Below, piece after piece: positions 41,086 through 50,007 of a stretch of DNA of 64,000 bases. A program made the position numbers and the translations under genes. Numbering within the stretch: the first letter of the stretch is position 1; each line of letters starts with the position of its first letter. The notes beneath the pieces were generated by a model. It saw nothing but the letters and a program-made list of their open reading frames with translations, had not been told where the DNA came from and did not search any database. This DNA is from CAVQCJ01 sp963711005 (GTDB taxonomy: Bacteria > Actinomycetota > Actinomycetes > Prado026): assembly GCA_963711005.1 (NCBI GenBank), contig CAVQCJ010000006.1, forward strand, positions 1-64,000, in the 5' to 3' direction.

Positions 41086-42788
41086 GTCGACGCTGCCGCC
41101 GCTGGCGGCAGTGGCGCCGGGAGAGCCTCGAAGGCCAGCACGGCGTCGACGAGGTTCGGGTAGACGTTCTCGGTGCCGATGCGGTCCAGCAGCCCGTAGT
41201 GCTTCAGCGTGCTCAGCAGGCCGCTGTCCGCCCTGGTCAGGACGAACGTCACCTGGTGAGCCTCGAGGAAGTCGGCCAGCCCGGACAGCGCGACGCCGGC
41301 GGAGTAGTCGACGTCGTTGAGCGCGCCGGCGTCCAGGACCAGCCACCGGACCGGGTCCGGGGCACCGCTGACCAGCCCTTCCACGTCGTCGACGAACCGG
41401 TTGACGTTCGCGTAGAACAGGTCGGCGTCGTAGCGGAACACGATGAGCCCGGGTGCGCTCTGGGCACCCGGGACCGCGGAGCTGAAGGTCGGCTCGCCCG
41501 TGTCCGTCACCGCGACGACGAAGTCCTTCGGCGAGTACTGACGGCGGATGATCTCCAGGATCGACAGGACGACCGCGAGGATGATCCCCTGCTCGACCCC
41601 GATCGCGAACACGGTCACGCCGGTGACGGCGGCGATGACGAACTCGCTGCGCCGCCGGGCCGCGATCAGCCGCAGGTTCTTCACGTCGATCAGGTCGATG
41701 CCGATCGTGAACACGATCGCGGCCAGCACCGAGGACGGCATGTTCTTCAGCAGCCCGGTCGCGAACATGACGAACAGCAGCACGATCAGGGACATGGTCA
41801 TGTTGGCGAGCTGGGTCTTGCCGCGCTGCTCGTCCAGGATCTGAGTCTTCGTCGGGCTGCCGTTCACGACGAACGCGCCGCTGAGGCCGGCGGCGAGGTT
41901 GGCGCCGGCGAGACCGACGATGTCGCGGTTGATGTCCGCACGCTGGCCGTGCTTCATCGCGAAGCTGCGCGAGGTCGCCGCGCTCTGCGCGATGATCATC
42001 ACGAAGCAGGAGAACGCGACCCCGACGACCTTGAGCACGTCCGACCAGGTCATGCCCTGCGGCAGCCCGATCGGCGGGAACCCGCCCTGCACGGTGCCGA
42101 CGACCTTCACCCCGTGCGCGGCCGCGTCGGTCAGCGTGGAGATCACGATGGTGGCGACGACGGCGATGACCGCGCCCGGGACCTTGGGCGCCCAGAGCTT
42201 GCAGATGAAGATGACCGCGATCGTGCCGAGCGCGAACGCGAACGTGGCCCAGCCGATGTCCGGGATCTCTTTGATCCACGTCCACTGCTGCTCGAACCAG
42301 TTGCCGGTGCCCTTGGCGACGCCGAGCATGCTCGGGATCTGGCCGCTGGCCACCTGGATCCCGACGCCGGTGAGGAAGCCGACCAGCACCGAGGCGGACA
42401 GGAAGTCGCCGAGGAACCCCAGCCGCAGAAGCCGCGCCAGGATCAGCATGACGCCGCAGACCAGGGCGGTCAGGCTGGTCAGCGCCACCCACTCCGGGGA
42501 GTACGGGGTCGCCCCGGGGATGCTGGCGGCGATGAGACCGGCGGACAGGATCGCGGCGGTGGCCGAGTCGGCGCCCACGACCAGCATCCGGGAGGCGCCG
42601 ATCAGGGCGAACATCAGGGTCGGGAAGATGATCGTGTAGAGACCGGTGACGAGCGGCGTCTGCGAGATCGACGTGTAGCCCATGCACTCGGGGATCGCCA
42701 CTGCGGCCAGCGTCAGCCCCGCGATCACATCGCCGGTGAGCCACGTCCTCTGGTACCCGCGCAACGACAGCGGAAGGGGGAGCGCCAC
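41082..42788 (-). CDS. SulP-family anion transporter with STAS domain
   Basis: A 568-residue transporter of the SLC26/SulP family, which moves sulfate, bicarbonate or dicarboxylates. The N-terminal region GDVIAGLTLAAVAIPECMGYTSI holds the SulP signature helix, followed by about 10-14 membrane segments. A C-terminal cytoplasmic STAS domain (about 430-550) has VRWLVLDAGALNDVDYSAGVALSGLADFL. The actual anion cannot be told; no carbonic anhydrase or sulfate gene is adjacent. The start is GTG 42788. The 306 bp upstream separate it from the aquaporin block. Confidence 0.9.
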   Translation of the reverse strand: MALPLPLSLRGYQRTWLTGDVIAGLTLAAVAIPECMGYTSISQTPLVTGLYTIIFPTLMFALIGASRMLVVGADSATAAILSAGLIAASIPGATPYSPEWVALTSLTALVCGVMLILARLLRLGFLGDFLSASVLVGFLTGVGIQVASGQIPSMLGVAKGTGNWFEQQWTWIKEIPDIGWATFAFALGTIAVIFICKLWAPKVPGAVIAVVATIVISTLTDAAAHGVKVVGTVQGGFPPIGLPQGMTWSDVLKVVGVAFSCFVMIIAQSAATSRSFAMKHGQRADINRDIVGLAGANLAAGLSGAFVVNGSPTKTQILDEQRGKTQLANMTMSLIVLLFVMFATGLLKNMPSSVLAAIVFTIGIDLIDVKNLRLIAARRRSEFVIAAVTGVTVFAIGVEQGIILAVVLSILEIIRRQYSPKDFVVAVTDTGEPTFSSAVPGAQSAPGLIVFRYDADLFYANVNRFVDDVEGLVSGAPDPVRWLVLDAGALNDVDYSAGVALSGLADFLEAHQVTFVLTRADSGLLSTLKHYGLLDRIGTENVYPNLVDAVLAFEALPAPLPPAAAAST

Positions 42789-43094
42789 CGGGCGACCCTA
42801 TGGGTCCGGAGGGGTGGACGGGATGGAATCCGGCATCCTCGCCGCCACGCTGCGTTCACCTTCCGGCCCACAGCCCGCACCGTTCAGTCACGCAGAGTGA
42901 CTAGCGTTACCCCTCAGCCCGGGGAATTTCCTGCCACGCGGATCTTGGCCAGCGAGGGGCCCTCGATCCGCGGCGGTGCGGGAACCTTCACAACCCGGGG
43001 TTGCCGCGGCATGATCACGGCTAGCCCGGTTCGACGCGGTGGGTCAGGCTCTCGGCGTCGTGCAGCGTGGTCGGCCCCTTCAGGAGTGACGGTC
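42789..43094. other. Intergenic, left side of the aquaporin block
   Basis: This 306-bp stretch should contain the junction between ordinary chromosome (SulP) and the accessory aquaporin block. I see no gene, RNA or clear repeat. An AT-richer patch, GGGGAATTTCCTGCC at about 42921, stands out from the local composition but I cannot assign it. Confidence 0.4.
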
Positions 43095-43934
43095 ATGGAC
43101 AGTGCAACGACGCCGGCGGGTCAGCCGCACCTGGGCCGGCTCAGACAGCGTTTCCTGTCTGAGGCGGAGAGCTTGGAACGGGCCATGGAGGACTTCGCCG
43201 ACCCGTCGCAAGAGTGGCGGCGGCTGTTCTCCGAACTGCTGGGCACCTTCTTCTTGGTCCTGGTCGCCGCCGGTGGCGGGATGATGGGGCAGGCGTTCCC
43301 GCACACGATCAGTCGTACCGCGGCCGTGGTCGCCCCGGCGCTGATGGTGCTGGGGGTCATCTTGTTCATGGGCAAGGTGTCCGGCGCGCACCTGAACCCG
43401 GCTGTGTCGGTCGCGTTCTCGTTGCGCGGGGACTTTCCTTGGCGACGGGTCCCGGGCTACATCGTGGCCCAGCTGGCAGGTGCTTGCCTGGCTGCCTGGT
43501 TCCTGCAGGCCACCGTGCACGTGTCCTCCTCGTTCGGGTCCAACTATCCAGCCACTGGTTTCAGCGCCGGCAACGCGTTCGTCATGGAGGCGGTGCTGAC
43601 GTTCGGTCTGGTCAGCGTCATCTTGGGGACCGCGTCCGGCGCCCAGAACCTCGGCGTCATCGGGGCTATCGGCGTCGGCGGCTACATCGCGTTGGCCGGC
43701 CTGTGGGGCAGCCCGATCTCCGGCGCCTCGATGAACCCGGCGCGTACGTTCGGTCCGGACGCGATCAGCGCCAACTTCGGGTCGTACTGGGTGTATGTCG
43801 CCGGCCCGCTCCTGGGAGCCGTCATTGCCGTTGGAGTCGCGTTCGTCCTGCGAGGCGCAGGCGGCGGGCTGTCCGGGTCGGGGGCCGCCCAAGGCGCCCT
43901 CCACACCGAGGCGGCACGACCCGAGCAGCGGTGA
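43095..43934 (+). CDS. MIP-family aquaporin/channel
   Basis: A 279-residue major intrinsic protein with six hydrophobic segments and the two pore NPA motifs: GAHLNPAVS and GASMNPART. The Arg after the second NPA (NPAR) is the selectivity-filter Arg. A 45-residue N-terminal extension precedes the first helix. MIP channels pass water, glycerol or neutral metalloids such as As(OH)3; members sit in ars operons of several actinomycetes, so a metalloid role is possible given the ars genes at the left end of the window. ATG 43095 has AGGAGTG upstream. It lies in the accessory block that ends in attachment-like site B. Confidence 0.88.
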   Translation: MDSATTPAGQPHLGRLRQRFLSEAESLERAMEDFADPSQEWRRLFSELLGTFFLVLVAAGGGMMGQAFPHTISRTAAVVAPALMVLGVILFMGKVSGAHLNPAVSVAFSLRGDFPWRRVPGYIVAQLAGACLAAWFLQATVHVSSSFGSNYPATGFSAGNAFVMEAVLTFGLVSVILGTASGAQNLGVIGAIGVGGYIALAGLWGSPISGASMNPARTFGPDAISANFGSYWVYVAGPLLGAVIAVGVAFVLRGAGGGLSGSGAAQGALHTEAARPEQR

Positions 43935-43970
43935 GGGTCGCCCCGGTGTGGGTTGGCGTGTTTGCGACCG

Positions 43971-44299
43971 CTACTGCCGCGCCATGTGCACGCGCAGCTC
44001 GGCTTCGTTGTCGTGGATCAGCTCACCGCTCACGTCCACCTTCACGGTGTGGATGGTGCCGGTGAACTTGAACGGGCTCGGGTAGTCGCCGGTCACGGGC
44101 GAGCCGGGGTTCGCCCCGCAGGTGAGGGCACCGTCGACGGACAGCTGCGGACGCCCGGGGCGCCCTTGCCCGCGGCCAGGTCAGGCTGACCCGTCGGCTC
44201 GAACTCGAACCGCAGCTCGTGCCGGCCCGATGGGACCGGGTCGGCTGAGACCCGGGCTTGTCCGGTTGTCGAGCTGTCCAGGAGAGGGACCGCCCGCAC
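43971..44299 (-). pseudogene. Arylsulfatase C-terminal remnant
   Basis: The minus strand reads PSGRHELRFEFEPTGQPDLAAGKG in one frame and then, in another, GANPGSPVTGDYPSPFKFTGTI and VDVSGELIHDNEAELRVHMARQ followed by a stop. Both parts belong to the C-terminus of large actinobacterial arylsulfatases. About 20 residues are missing at the junction and the frame changes, and the whole catalytic domain is absent. This is a relic, left inside the accessory block between the aquaporin and site B. Confidence 0.75.
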
Positions 44300-44337
44300 C
44301 GAGCGCGGACGGACGACCGGCGTTCAAGATCATCCGT

Positions 44338-44454
44338 TCTGCGCTCGTTCCGCGCTCGTTCCGCGAGAGCACCGTCTCAGGTCCTGGGATGCCAACGCCC
44401 GCTAACGGTATCTGCGCAGGTCAGAGGCATGGTCACCAGATTTGTGCAGGTCAG
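44338..44454. repeat. Attachment-like structured site, copy B
   Basis: The same architecture as at 3461-3578: TCTGC, TCCGC, TCCGC every 11 bp (starting 44338, 44349, 44360), then AACGGTAT after 44 bp (44404-44411), GCAGGTCAGAG after 12 bp (start 44416), and a second GCAGGTCAG 30 bp later (44446-44454). It abuts the 3' end of glnA1 with 13 bp between. DNA to its left is accessory (sulfatase relic, aquaporin), to its right conserved chromosome, as in copy A. Both copies have the same orientation. Confidence 0.6.
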
Positions 44455-44467
44455 CGACGTGTCCGGA

Positions 44468-45892
44468 TCACAGGTCGTAGTAGAGCTCGAACTCGTGCGG
44501 GTGCGGGCGCAGCCGGATCGGGTCGACCTCGTTGGCCCGCTTCCAGTCGACCCAGGTCTCGATGAGGTCGCCGGTGAACACGCCGCCCTCGAGCAGGTAC
44601 TCGTGGTCGGCCTCCAGCGCGGCCAGCACCTCGGGAAGCGAGCCCGGGACCTGCGGGATGTTGGCGTGCTCGTCGGGCGGCAGCTCGTACAGGTCCTTGT
44701 CGACCGGCTGAGCCGGCTCGATCTTGTTGCGGATGCCGTCCATGCCGGCCATCAGCATCGCCGAGAACGCCAGGTACGGGTTCGACGACGGGTCGGGCAC
44801 CCGGAACTCGATCCGCTTGGCCTTCGGGTTGGACCCGGTGATCGGGATCCGGATGCACGCCGACCGGTTGCGCTGGGAGTACACGAGGTTGACCGGCGCC
44901 TCGAAGCCGGGCACCAGGCGGTGGTAGGAGTTGACCGTCGGGTTGGTGAACGCCAGCAGCGACGGCGCGTGCGCGAGCAGCCCACCGATGTACCAGCGGG
45001 CGGTGTCGGACAGGCCCGCGTAGCCGAGCTCGTCGTAGAACAGCGGCGAGCCGTCCTTCCACAACGACTGGTGGCAGTGCATGCCCGAGCCGTTGTCCCC
45101 GAAGAGCGGCTTGGGCATGAACGTCGCCGTCTTGCCGGCCGCCCACGCGACGTTCTTGACGATGTACTTGAAGGCCATCAGCTGGTCGCCGGCGTGCAGC
45201 AGCGTCGAGAACTTGTAGTTGATCTCGGCCTGACCGGCGGTGCCGACCTCGTGGTGGGCGCGCTCGACCTCGATGCCGACGGATCCCAGCGCGAGGCTCA
45301 TCTGGTCGCGCAGGTCGGCGTAGTGGTCCAGCGGCGGGACGGGGAAGTACCCGCCCTTGTACCGGGTCTTGTAGCCGCGGTTGCCGCCCTCCTCGGAGCG
45401 GCCGCTGTTCCAGGCGCCCTCGATGGAGTCGATGTAGTAGTAGCCCGCGTTCTGCTTGGTCTCGAACCGCACGTCGTCGAAGACGTAGAACTCGGCCTCC
45501 GGGCCGAAGTACACAGTGTCCGCGATGCCGGTGCTGGCGAGGTACGCCTCGGCCTTCGCCGCGACGTTGCGCGGGTCGCGGCTGTACGGCTCGTCGGTGA
45601 ACGGGTCGCGGATGGAGAAGTTGATGTTGAGCGTCTTCTCCTTGCGGAACGGGTCGACGTACGCGGTGGCCACGTCCGGGATGAGCTTCATGTCCGACTC
45701 GTGGATGGCCTGGAAGCCGCGGATCGACGACCCGTCGAACATCTGGCCGTTCGTGAAGAAGCCCTCGTCCAGACCCTGTGCCGGGACGTTGAAGTGCTGC
45801 ATGACCCCCGGCAGGTCGCAGAACCGGACATCGACGAAGGTGACGCCCTCGTCCTTGATGAACCGCAGGACCTCGTCCGCGTTCGTGAACAT
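44468..45892 (-). CDS. glnA1: Glutamine synthetase type I, adenylylated
   Basis: A 474-residue GSI-beta-type enzyme that makes glutamine from glutamate and ammonia. Landmarks are the N-terminal FCDLPG-like loop RFCDLPGVMQHF, FDGSSIRGF, the catalytic EAEFYVFD, VGTAGQAEINYK, GSGMHCHQSLW, NPTVNSYHRLVPG, RIEFRVPDPSSNPYLAFSAML, and the adenylylation site KDLYELPP with Tyr at about residue 402. It is the target of GlnE encoded 9 kb to the left. The ATG at 45892 has GGAGG five bases upstream; a longer frame to 45913 has none. A full GlnR-type box lies 64 bp upstream. It is divergent from the RDD gene. Confidence 0.96.
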   Translation of the reverse strand: MFTNADEVLRFIKDEGVTFVDVRFCDLPGVMQHFNVPAQGLDEGFFTNGQMFDGSSIRGFQAIHESDMKLIPDVATAYVDPFRKEKTLNINFSIRDPFTDEPYSRDPRNVAAKAEAYLASTGIADTVYFGPEAEFYVFDDVRFETKQNAGYYYIDSIEGAWNSGRSEEGGNRGYKTRYKGGYFPVPPLDHYADLRDQMSLALGSVGIEVERAHHEVGTAGQAEINYKFSTLLHAGDQLMAFKYIVKNVAWAAGKTATFMPKPLFGDNGSGMHCHQSLWKDGSPLFYDELGYAGLSDTARWYIGGLLAHAPSLLAFTNPTVNSYHRLVPGFEAPVNLVYSQRNRSACIRIPITGSNPKAKRIEFRVPDPSSNPYLAFSAMLMAGMDGIRNKIEPAQPVDKDLYELPPDEHANIPQVPGSLPEVLAALEADHEYLLEGGVFTGDLIETWVDWKRANEVDPIRLRPHPHEFELYYDL

Positions 45893-45955
45893 CAATCCTC
45901 CTTCGGACCACACCAGGCGCGTCCGGTCGACTGGCCGGGACGGTACGGGGGAGCG

Positions 45956-45993
45956 GTTTCCCGGCAGTGTCGCAGTTGTTTCGCCCGTGTTAC
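45956..45993. promoter_or_regulatory. Full GlnR box before glnA1
   Basis: On the minus strand the order is GTAAC-N6-GAAAC-N6-GACAC-N6-GAAAC, two complete a-b units with exact 6-bp spacers, as in the GlnR boxes of streptomycetes and mycobacteria. It predicts that GlnR activates glnA1 under nitrogen limitation. The divergent RDD gene starts 67 bp away on the other side. Confidence 0.85.
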
Positions 45994-46059
45994 ACCCCGT
46001 CTCTGGGGCGTCTCTGGGGCGTCGGTGACCCCACAGCGGCCCCCGGTTAGGGTTCCCGC

Positions 46060-46509
46060 GTGAGCCAGGGCGCGGCCGGCGGTACGGCGGGGGAGCAGGC
46101 CTTCCGCGGTCAGCGGCTGGGCCTGCCGGAGGCGGGCCGTGGGTCGCTGGCTTCGTTCGGGCGGCGGCTGGGTGCCCTGTTCCTGGACTGGTTCGGCTCG
46201 ATGGCCGTCGTGGCCCTGCTCGCGCATGGCCGGCTCACGTACGGGACGCCACCGTTCTCGCTGGCCGTGCTGGGCGTGTTCGGCGTCGAGGTGCTGGTGC
46301 TGACCTGGACGAGCGGGGCCAGCTTCGGGCAGCGGCTCCTCGGCCTGCAGGTGGTGGCCGTCGACGGCCGGGGACGGGTGCCGTTCCCGCGGGTGCTGGT
46401 ACGGACGGTGCTGCTGTGCCTGGCGGTGCCACCGCTGGTCTGGGACCGCGACCTGCGCGGCCTGCACGACCGCGCCGCCCTGACCGCCGTGGTGAACGTG
46501 TCCGGGTGA
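46060..46509 (+). CDS. RDD-family membrane protein
   Basis: A 149-residue protein with the RDD fold: a cytoplasmic N-terminus, the Arg and Asp signature in SFGRRLGALFLDWFGSMAVV, a second helix, and TSGASFGQRLLGLQVVAVDG followed by the last helix and a loop RDLRGLHDRAA. RDD proteins may act as ion antiporters; the role of this one, which neighbours glnA1 in many actinomycetes, is not established. GTG at 46060 precedes the first conserved residues. It converges on the GT39-like gene with 39 bp between stops. Confidence 0.87.
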   Translation: MSQGAAGGTAGEQAFRGQRLGLPEAGRGSLASFGRRLGALFLDWFGSMAVVALLAHGRLTYGTPPFSLAVLGVFGVEVLVLTWTSGASFGQRLLGLQVVAVDGRGRVPFPRVLVRTVLLCLAVPPLVWDRDLRGLHDRAALTAVVNVSG

Positions 46510-46548
46510 GCAAGGGTTAGGACGCCGGCTCACCCGGACACGTCCGGC

Positions 46549-48603
46549 TCAGGCCGAGCTGGTCAGGTCGTACACGGTGACGCCGCCGACCGTCGTCGAG
46601 GTGAAGTTCTGCTCGACCCAGCTGGTGATCGCCGACGAGCTGCTCGACCCGCCGCCTGCCCCGGGGCCGCCGAACCCGCCACCGCCACCGGACGAGCCGG
46701 CCAGGTAGTAGTGGATCCGGCCCTGGGCGACCAGCGCCTCGAACTCGGCGAGGGTCGGCGACGGGTCCGTCCCGTTGAAGCCACCGATGGCCAGCACCGG
46801 CTCGCCCGCCGAGAGCTGGATCCCGGCGGCGCTGTTCGCGCCGACGGTCGCCGCCACCCAGCCGTAGGACGCCGCGTCCCGCTGGAGCAGGGTCGCCAGA
46901 GCCGAGCTCGTGGTCCCGGCGTCCAGCAGGCCGCCGAGGGCGCTGCCCCCGCCGCCGAACCCGCCCGTGCCCCGGCTGCCGGGGCCGCCGAGACCGCCCG
47001 GGCCGCCGGGGCCGCCGAGACCGCCCGGGCCGCCCGGGCCGCCGGTCGACGCGCCGCTGGGACCCGCGCTCGGGATCGCCCCGGTGTGCGGGGTCGACGC
47101 CGTCTGCAGGGCGTACGCGGTCGGCGCGGCCAGACCGACCACGAGCGCGGTCGCCGCGACGACAACCGCCAGCCGTCCCTGCAGCCGAGAGGCGAACGCC
47201 AGCACCAGGCCCGTCCCCACGCCGAGGAACAGGATCGCCATCCGCAGCGCCGGGAGCCAGGTGGGCGTGCGGTCGAGCAGGTACCAGGCCCACAGCGCGG
47301 TCCCCGCCACGGTCGCGCCGAGGACGGCCCGCACCCACGGCGTGCCGCGGCGCGGCCACAGCTCGACCGCACCGATGCCGACCAGCGCGCCGACCGCAGG
47401 GGCGAGCGCCACGGTGTAGTAAGGGTGGATGATCCCCTGCGCGAACGAGAAGACCGCGCCGGTCAGCAGCAGCCAGCCGCCCCACAACAGCGCGGCGGCG
47501 CGGCGACCGTCGGTGCGCGGCGCCCGTCGCCACAACCACAGCACGGCGGCCGCCAGCACCAGCGCCGCCGGGACCAGCCACGAGATCTGCGTCCCCATCT
47601 CGCTGCCGAACAACCGGCTCCATCCGGTGGCGCCCCACATGCCACCGGTCCCGGCCCCGCCGGTACCGCCGCCACCCACGACGCTGCCGGTCTCGTTGCC
47701 GGTCAACCGGCCCAGGCCGTTGTAGCCGAGGACCAGCTCCAGCACCGAGTTGGTCTGCGACCCGCCGATGTACGGACGGTCCGCGGCGGGGACCAACGAG
47801 ACGATCGCCACCCACCAGCCGGAGGCCACCACCAGCGCGAGGGCGGCCGCCAGCAGCTGCAGGACCCGCCGGCGTACGGGTGTCGGTGCGCACGCGAGGT
47901 ACACCGCCGCGAAAACCGGCACGACCAGGAACGCCTGGAGCATCTTGGTGAGGAACCCGGTGCCCACGAGCGCGGCGGCCAGCACGAGCCAGCCGGTGCG
48001 CCCGCGCTCGAGCGCCCGCGTGGTCGCGTAGGCGGCGGCGACCAGCAGCAGGACGAGCAGAGCGTCCGGGTTGTTGAAGCGGAACATCAGCACCGCGACC
48101 GGGGTGAGCGCCAGGACGGCGCCGGCCAGCAGACCGGCGGCTGCCGAGAAGTGCCTGCGAACAGTCAGGTAGAGCAGCCCGACCGCGGCCACCCCTTCGA
48201 GCGCCTGCGGCACCAGCACGCTCCACGCGTTCAGGCCGAGGACGCGCGCGGAGAGCCCCATCACCCACAGCGACGCCGGCGGCTTGTCCACGGTGATGAA
48301 GCTGGAGGAGTCGAACGAGCCGAAGAAGAACGCCTTCCAGCTCACGGTCCCGGCCTGGACAGCGGCCGAGTAGAAGCTGTTGGCCCACCCGGATGCGCCC
48401 AACCCCCACAGGTACAGGAGTGCCGTGCCGGCCAGCAGGCTCAGCACCGCGGGGCGCACCCAGGCGGGGTCTGCGGGACGGCCCCGCACGAGCCGGCCGA
48501 GCCGCGACCGCGGCGGGACGGGATCGTGGGCGAGGACGTCGGCGCCACCGTCGGCGGGGTCGGGTCCGGAGCTCGGGGCGAGCCCGGGGTCGGTGACGGT
48601 CAT
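46549..48603 (-). CDS. GT39/PMT-like membrane glycosyltransferase with Gly-rich outer domain
   Basis: A 684-residue protein of the ArnT/PMT-like (GT39/GT83 superfamily) glycosyltransferases. A cytoplasmic N-terminus of about 45 residues is followed by an early outer loop with SFDSSSFITVDKPPASLWVMG, where the catalytic Asp lies (TVDKPP), and about 11 further membrane segments. After about residue 500 there is a flexible stretch very rich in Gly and Pro, then a soluble outer domain ending VEQNFTSTTVGGVTVYDLT. The lipid-linked sugar donor may come from the coupled GT2 enzyme. ATG 48603 overlaps the GT2 stop (ATGA). Confidence 0.88.
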   Translation of the reverse strand: MTVTDPGLAPSSGPDPADGGADVLAHDPVPPRSRLGRLVRGRPADPAWVRPAVLSLLAGTALLYLWGLGASGWANSFYSAAVQAGTVSWKAFFFGSFDSSSFITVDKPPASLWVMGLSARVLGLNAWSVLVPQALEGVAAVGLLYLTVRRHFSAAAGLLAGAVLALTPVAVLMFRFNNPDALLVLLLVAAAYATTRALERGRTGWLVLAAALVGTGFLTKMLQAFLVVPVFAAVYLACAPTPVRRRVLQLLAAALALVVASGWWVAIVSLVPAADRPYIGGSQTNSVLELVLGYNGLGRLTGNETGSVVGGGGTGGAGTGGMWGATGWSRLFGSEMGTQISWLVPAALVLAAAVLWLWRRAPRTDGRRAAALLWGGWLLLTGAVFSFAQGIIHPYYTVALAPAVGALVGIGAVELWPRRGTPWVRAVLGATVAGTALWAWYLLDRTPTWLPALRMAILFLGVGTGLVLAFASRLQGRLAVVVAATALVVGLAAPTAYALQTASTPHTGAIPSAGPSGASTGGPGGPGGLGGPGGPGGLGGPGSRGTGGFGGGGSALGGLLDAGTTSSALATLLQRDAASYGWVAATVGANSAAGIQLSAGEPVLAIGGFNGTDPSPTLAEFEALVAQGRIHYYLAGSSGGGGGFGGPGAGGGSSSSSAITSWVEQNFTSTTVGGVTVYDLTSSA

Positions 48604-49901
48604 GACGCGCTCCGGTCGCCGATGGCAGGCAGGGACGGTGCGTACGGCACGTGGACAAGCGCCGGCTGCTCGCGCTCCTCGGGTACGGGCTCGCGCGCAG
48701 CGGGCTTCGGCCGGGCCCGCCGGCCGAACACCCAGTGCCGCAGCAGCAGGAAGCGCAGCGCCGTCGCGGCCAGGTTGGCCGCGACCAGCACCGCGACCTC
48801 GAGGGCCCTGGAGGCCTGCGGCGCGAGCGCGTGCAGCAGGGCCAGCGAACCCGACGTCACCGCGAGCGCGAACCCGAACGCTGCCAACCCTTTGAGCTGG
48901 TGCCGCAGGGCGGAGCCGGGTCCGTGGACCTCGAACGTCCACCGGCGGTTGGCCGCGGTGTTCGCCACCGCGGTGACCAGCAGCGCGACCGCGTTGGCGC
49001 CGCCGGCCGGCAGACCCGACCGCAGCAGCACGTACAGCAGCAGGTAGGCGATCGTGCTCGCGACGCCGACCGCGGCGAACCGCAGGACCTGCGTCGTGAA
49101 CCCGGGTTCGCCCGGCGAGCGGGCCGGTGAGCCGCGGCCGAGCCGCTCGCGCAGCGACGCGACCGGGATCGACCCGTCGGCCAGGCCCTTGGCCAGCCGC
49201 GCGACACCGCGCAGGTCGGCCGACGCGGTCTTCACGATGTCGACCCGCGAGTCGGAGTCGTCGACCCAGTCGACCGGGACCTCGTGGATGCGCAGCCCCG
49301 CCCGCTCGGCGAGCACCAGCAGCTCGGTGTCGAAGAACCAGCCGGTGTCCTCGACGAGCGGCAGCAGCTCCCGGGCGCGGTCGGCCCGGATCGCCTTGAA
49401 GCCGCACTGCGCGTCGGAGAAGCGGGTCGCGAGGGTGGCGTGCAGCAGCGTGTTGTAGCAGCGTGAGATCAGCTCGCGCCGCGGTCCTCGCACCACGCGC
49501 GAGCTGCGAGTCAGCCGGGTGCCGATGGACAGGTCGCTGTGGCCGGACAGCAGCGGGGCCACCAGCGGGGACAGCGCGGCCAGGTCGGTCGACAGGTCCA
49601 CGTCCATGTACGCGAGCACCCGCGCGTCGCTCGCGGACCACGCGGCTCGCAGGGCGCCGCCGCGTCCCTTGTGGTCCAGGTGCCGCACGCACACGCCGGG
49701 CAGCCGGTCGGCCAGCCGGGCCGCGATGGCGTACGTCGCGTCGGTGCTCGCGTTGTCGACGACCGTCACCTGCCAGCTGAACGGGAAGTCGCAGCTGAGG
49801 TACGCGTACAGCCGCAGCAGGCTGCGTTCGACGGAGGCTTCCTCGTTGTGGACGGGGACGACGATCTCGACGTCGGGCATCGGCGTTCGGCTCTTGGTCA
49901 T
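48600..49901 (-). CDS. GT2 polyprenyl-phosphate sugar transferase fused to a GtrA-like domain
   Basis: A 433-residue fusion. Residues about 8-240 are a GT-A family 2 transferase (VEIVVPVHNEEASVERSL, TVVDNASTDAT, YMDVDLSTD with the DxD-like metal site, GTRLTRSSRV). Residues about 280-410 form a GtrA-like domain with four membrane segments (VLRFAAVGVASTIAYLLLY, then NRRWTFEVHG). The pair probably makes and flips a polyprenyl-phosphate sugar that the coupled GT39-like enzyme uses. I chose the ATG at 49901 because the GT2 core starts right after it; the frame runs on to 50009. It is divergent from the XdhC-VOC gene at 50008. Confidence 0.9.
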   Translation of the reverse strand: MTKSRTPMPDVEIVVPVHNEEASVERSLLRLYAYLSCDFPFSWQVTVVDNASTDATYAIAARLADRLPGVCVRHLDHKGRGGALRAAWSASDARVLAYMDVDLSTDLAALSPLVAPLLSGHSDLSIGTRLTRSSRVVRGPRRELISRCYNTLLHATLATRFSDAQCGFKAIRADRARELLPLVEDTGWFFDTELLVLAERAGLRIHEVPVDWVDDSDSRVDIVKTASADLRGVARLAKGLADGSIPVASLRERLGRGSPARSPGEPGFTTQVLRFAAVGVASTIAYLLLYVLLRSGLPAGGANAVALLVTAVANTAANRRWTFEVHGPGSALRHQLKGLAAFGFALAVTSGSLALLHALAPQASRALEVAVLVAANLAATALRFLLLRHWVFGRRARPKPAAREPVPEEREQPALVHVPYAPSLPAIGDRSAS

Positions 49902-50007
49902 GGCAGTACCGTCGGGTCCGGCGGTGAGACCGCGCTGTGCCCGCTCTGAGAGGTCGCTGCGAAGTCGACCCGTGCCGGAACCACCAGCCGGCTGAGAGAC
50001 TCTGAGC

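Noticed and set aside
3539..44454. Reading sites A and B as attL/attR of one 41-kb genomic island
   Set aside because: The DNA between them is conserved chromosome (nadE, panB, glnA2, glnE, map) with no integrase; two separate insertions explain the pattern better.
46960..47060. CRISPR-like short repeats (GGPGGL-coding)
   Set aside because: These are codon repeats of a Gly-rich linker in the GT39-like protein, without spacers.
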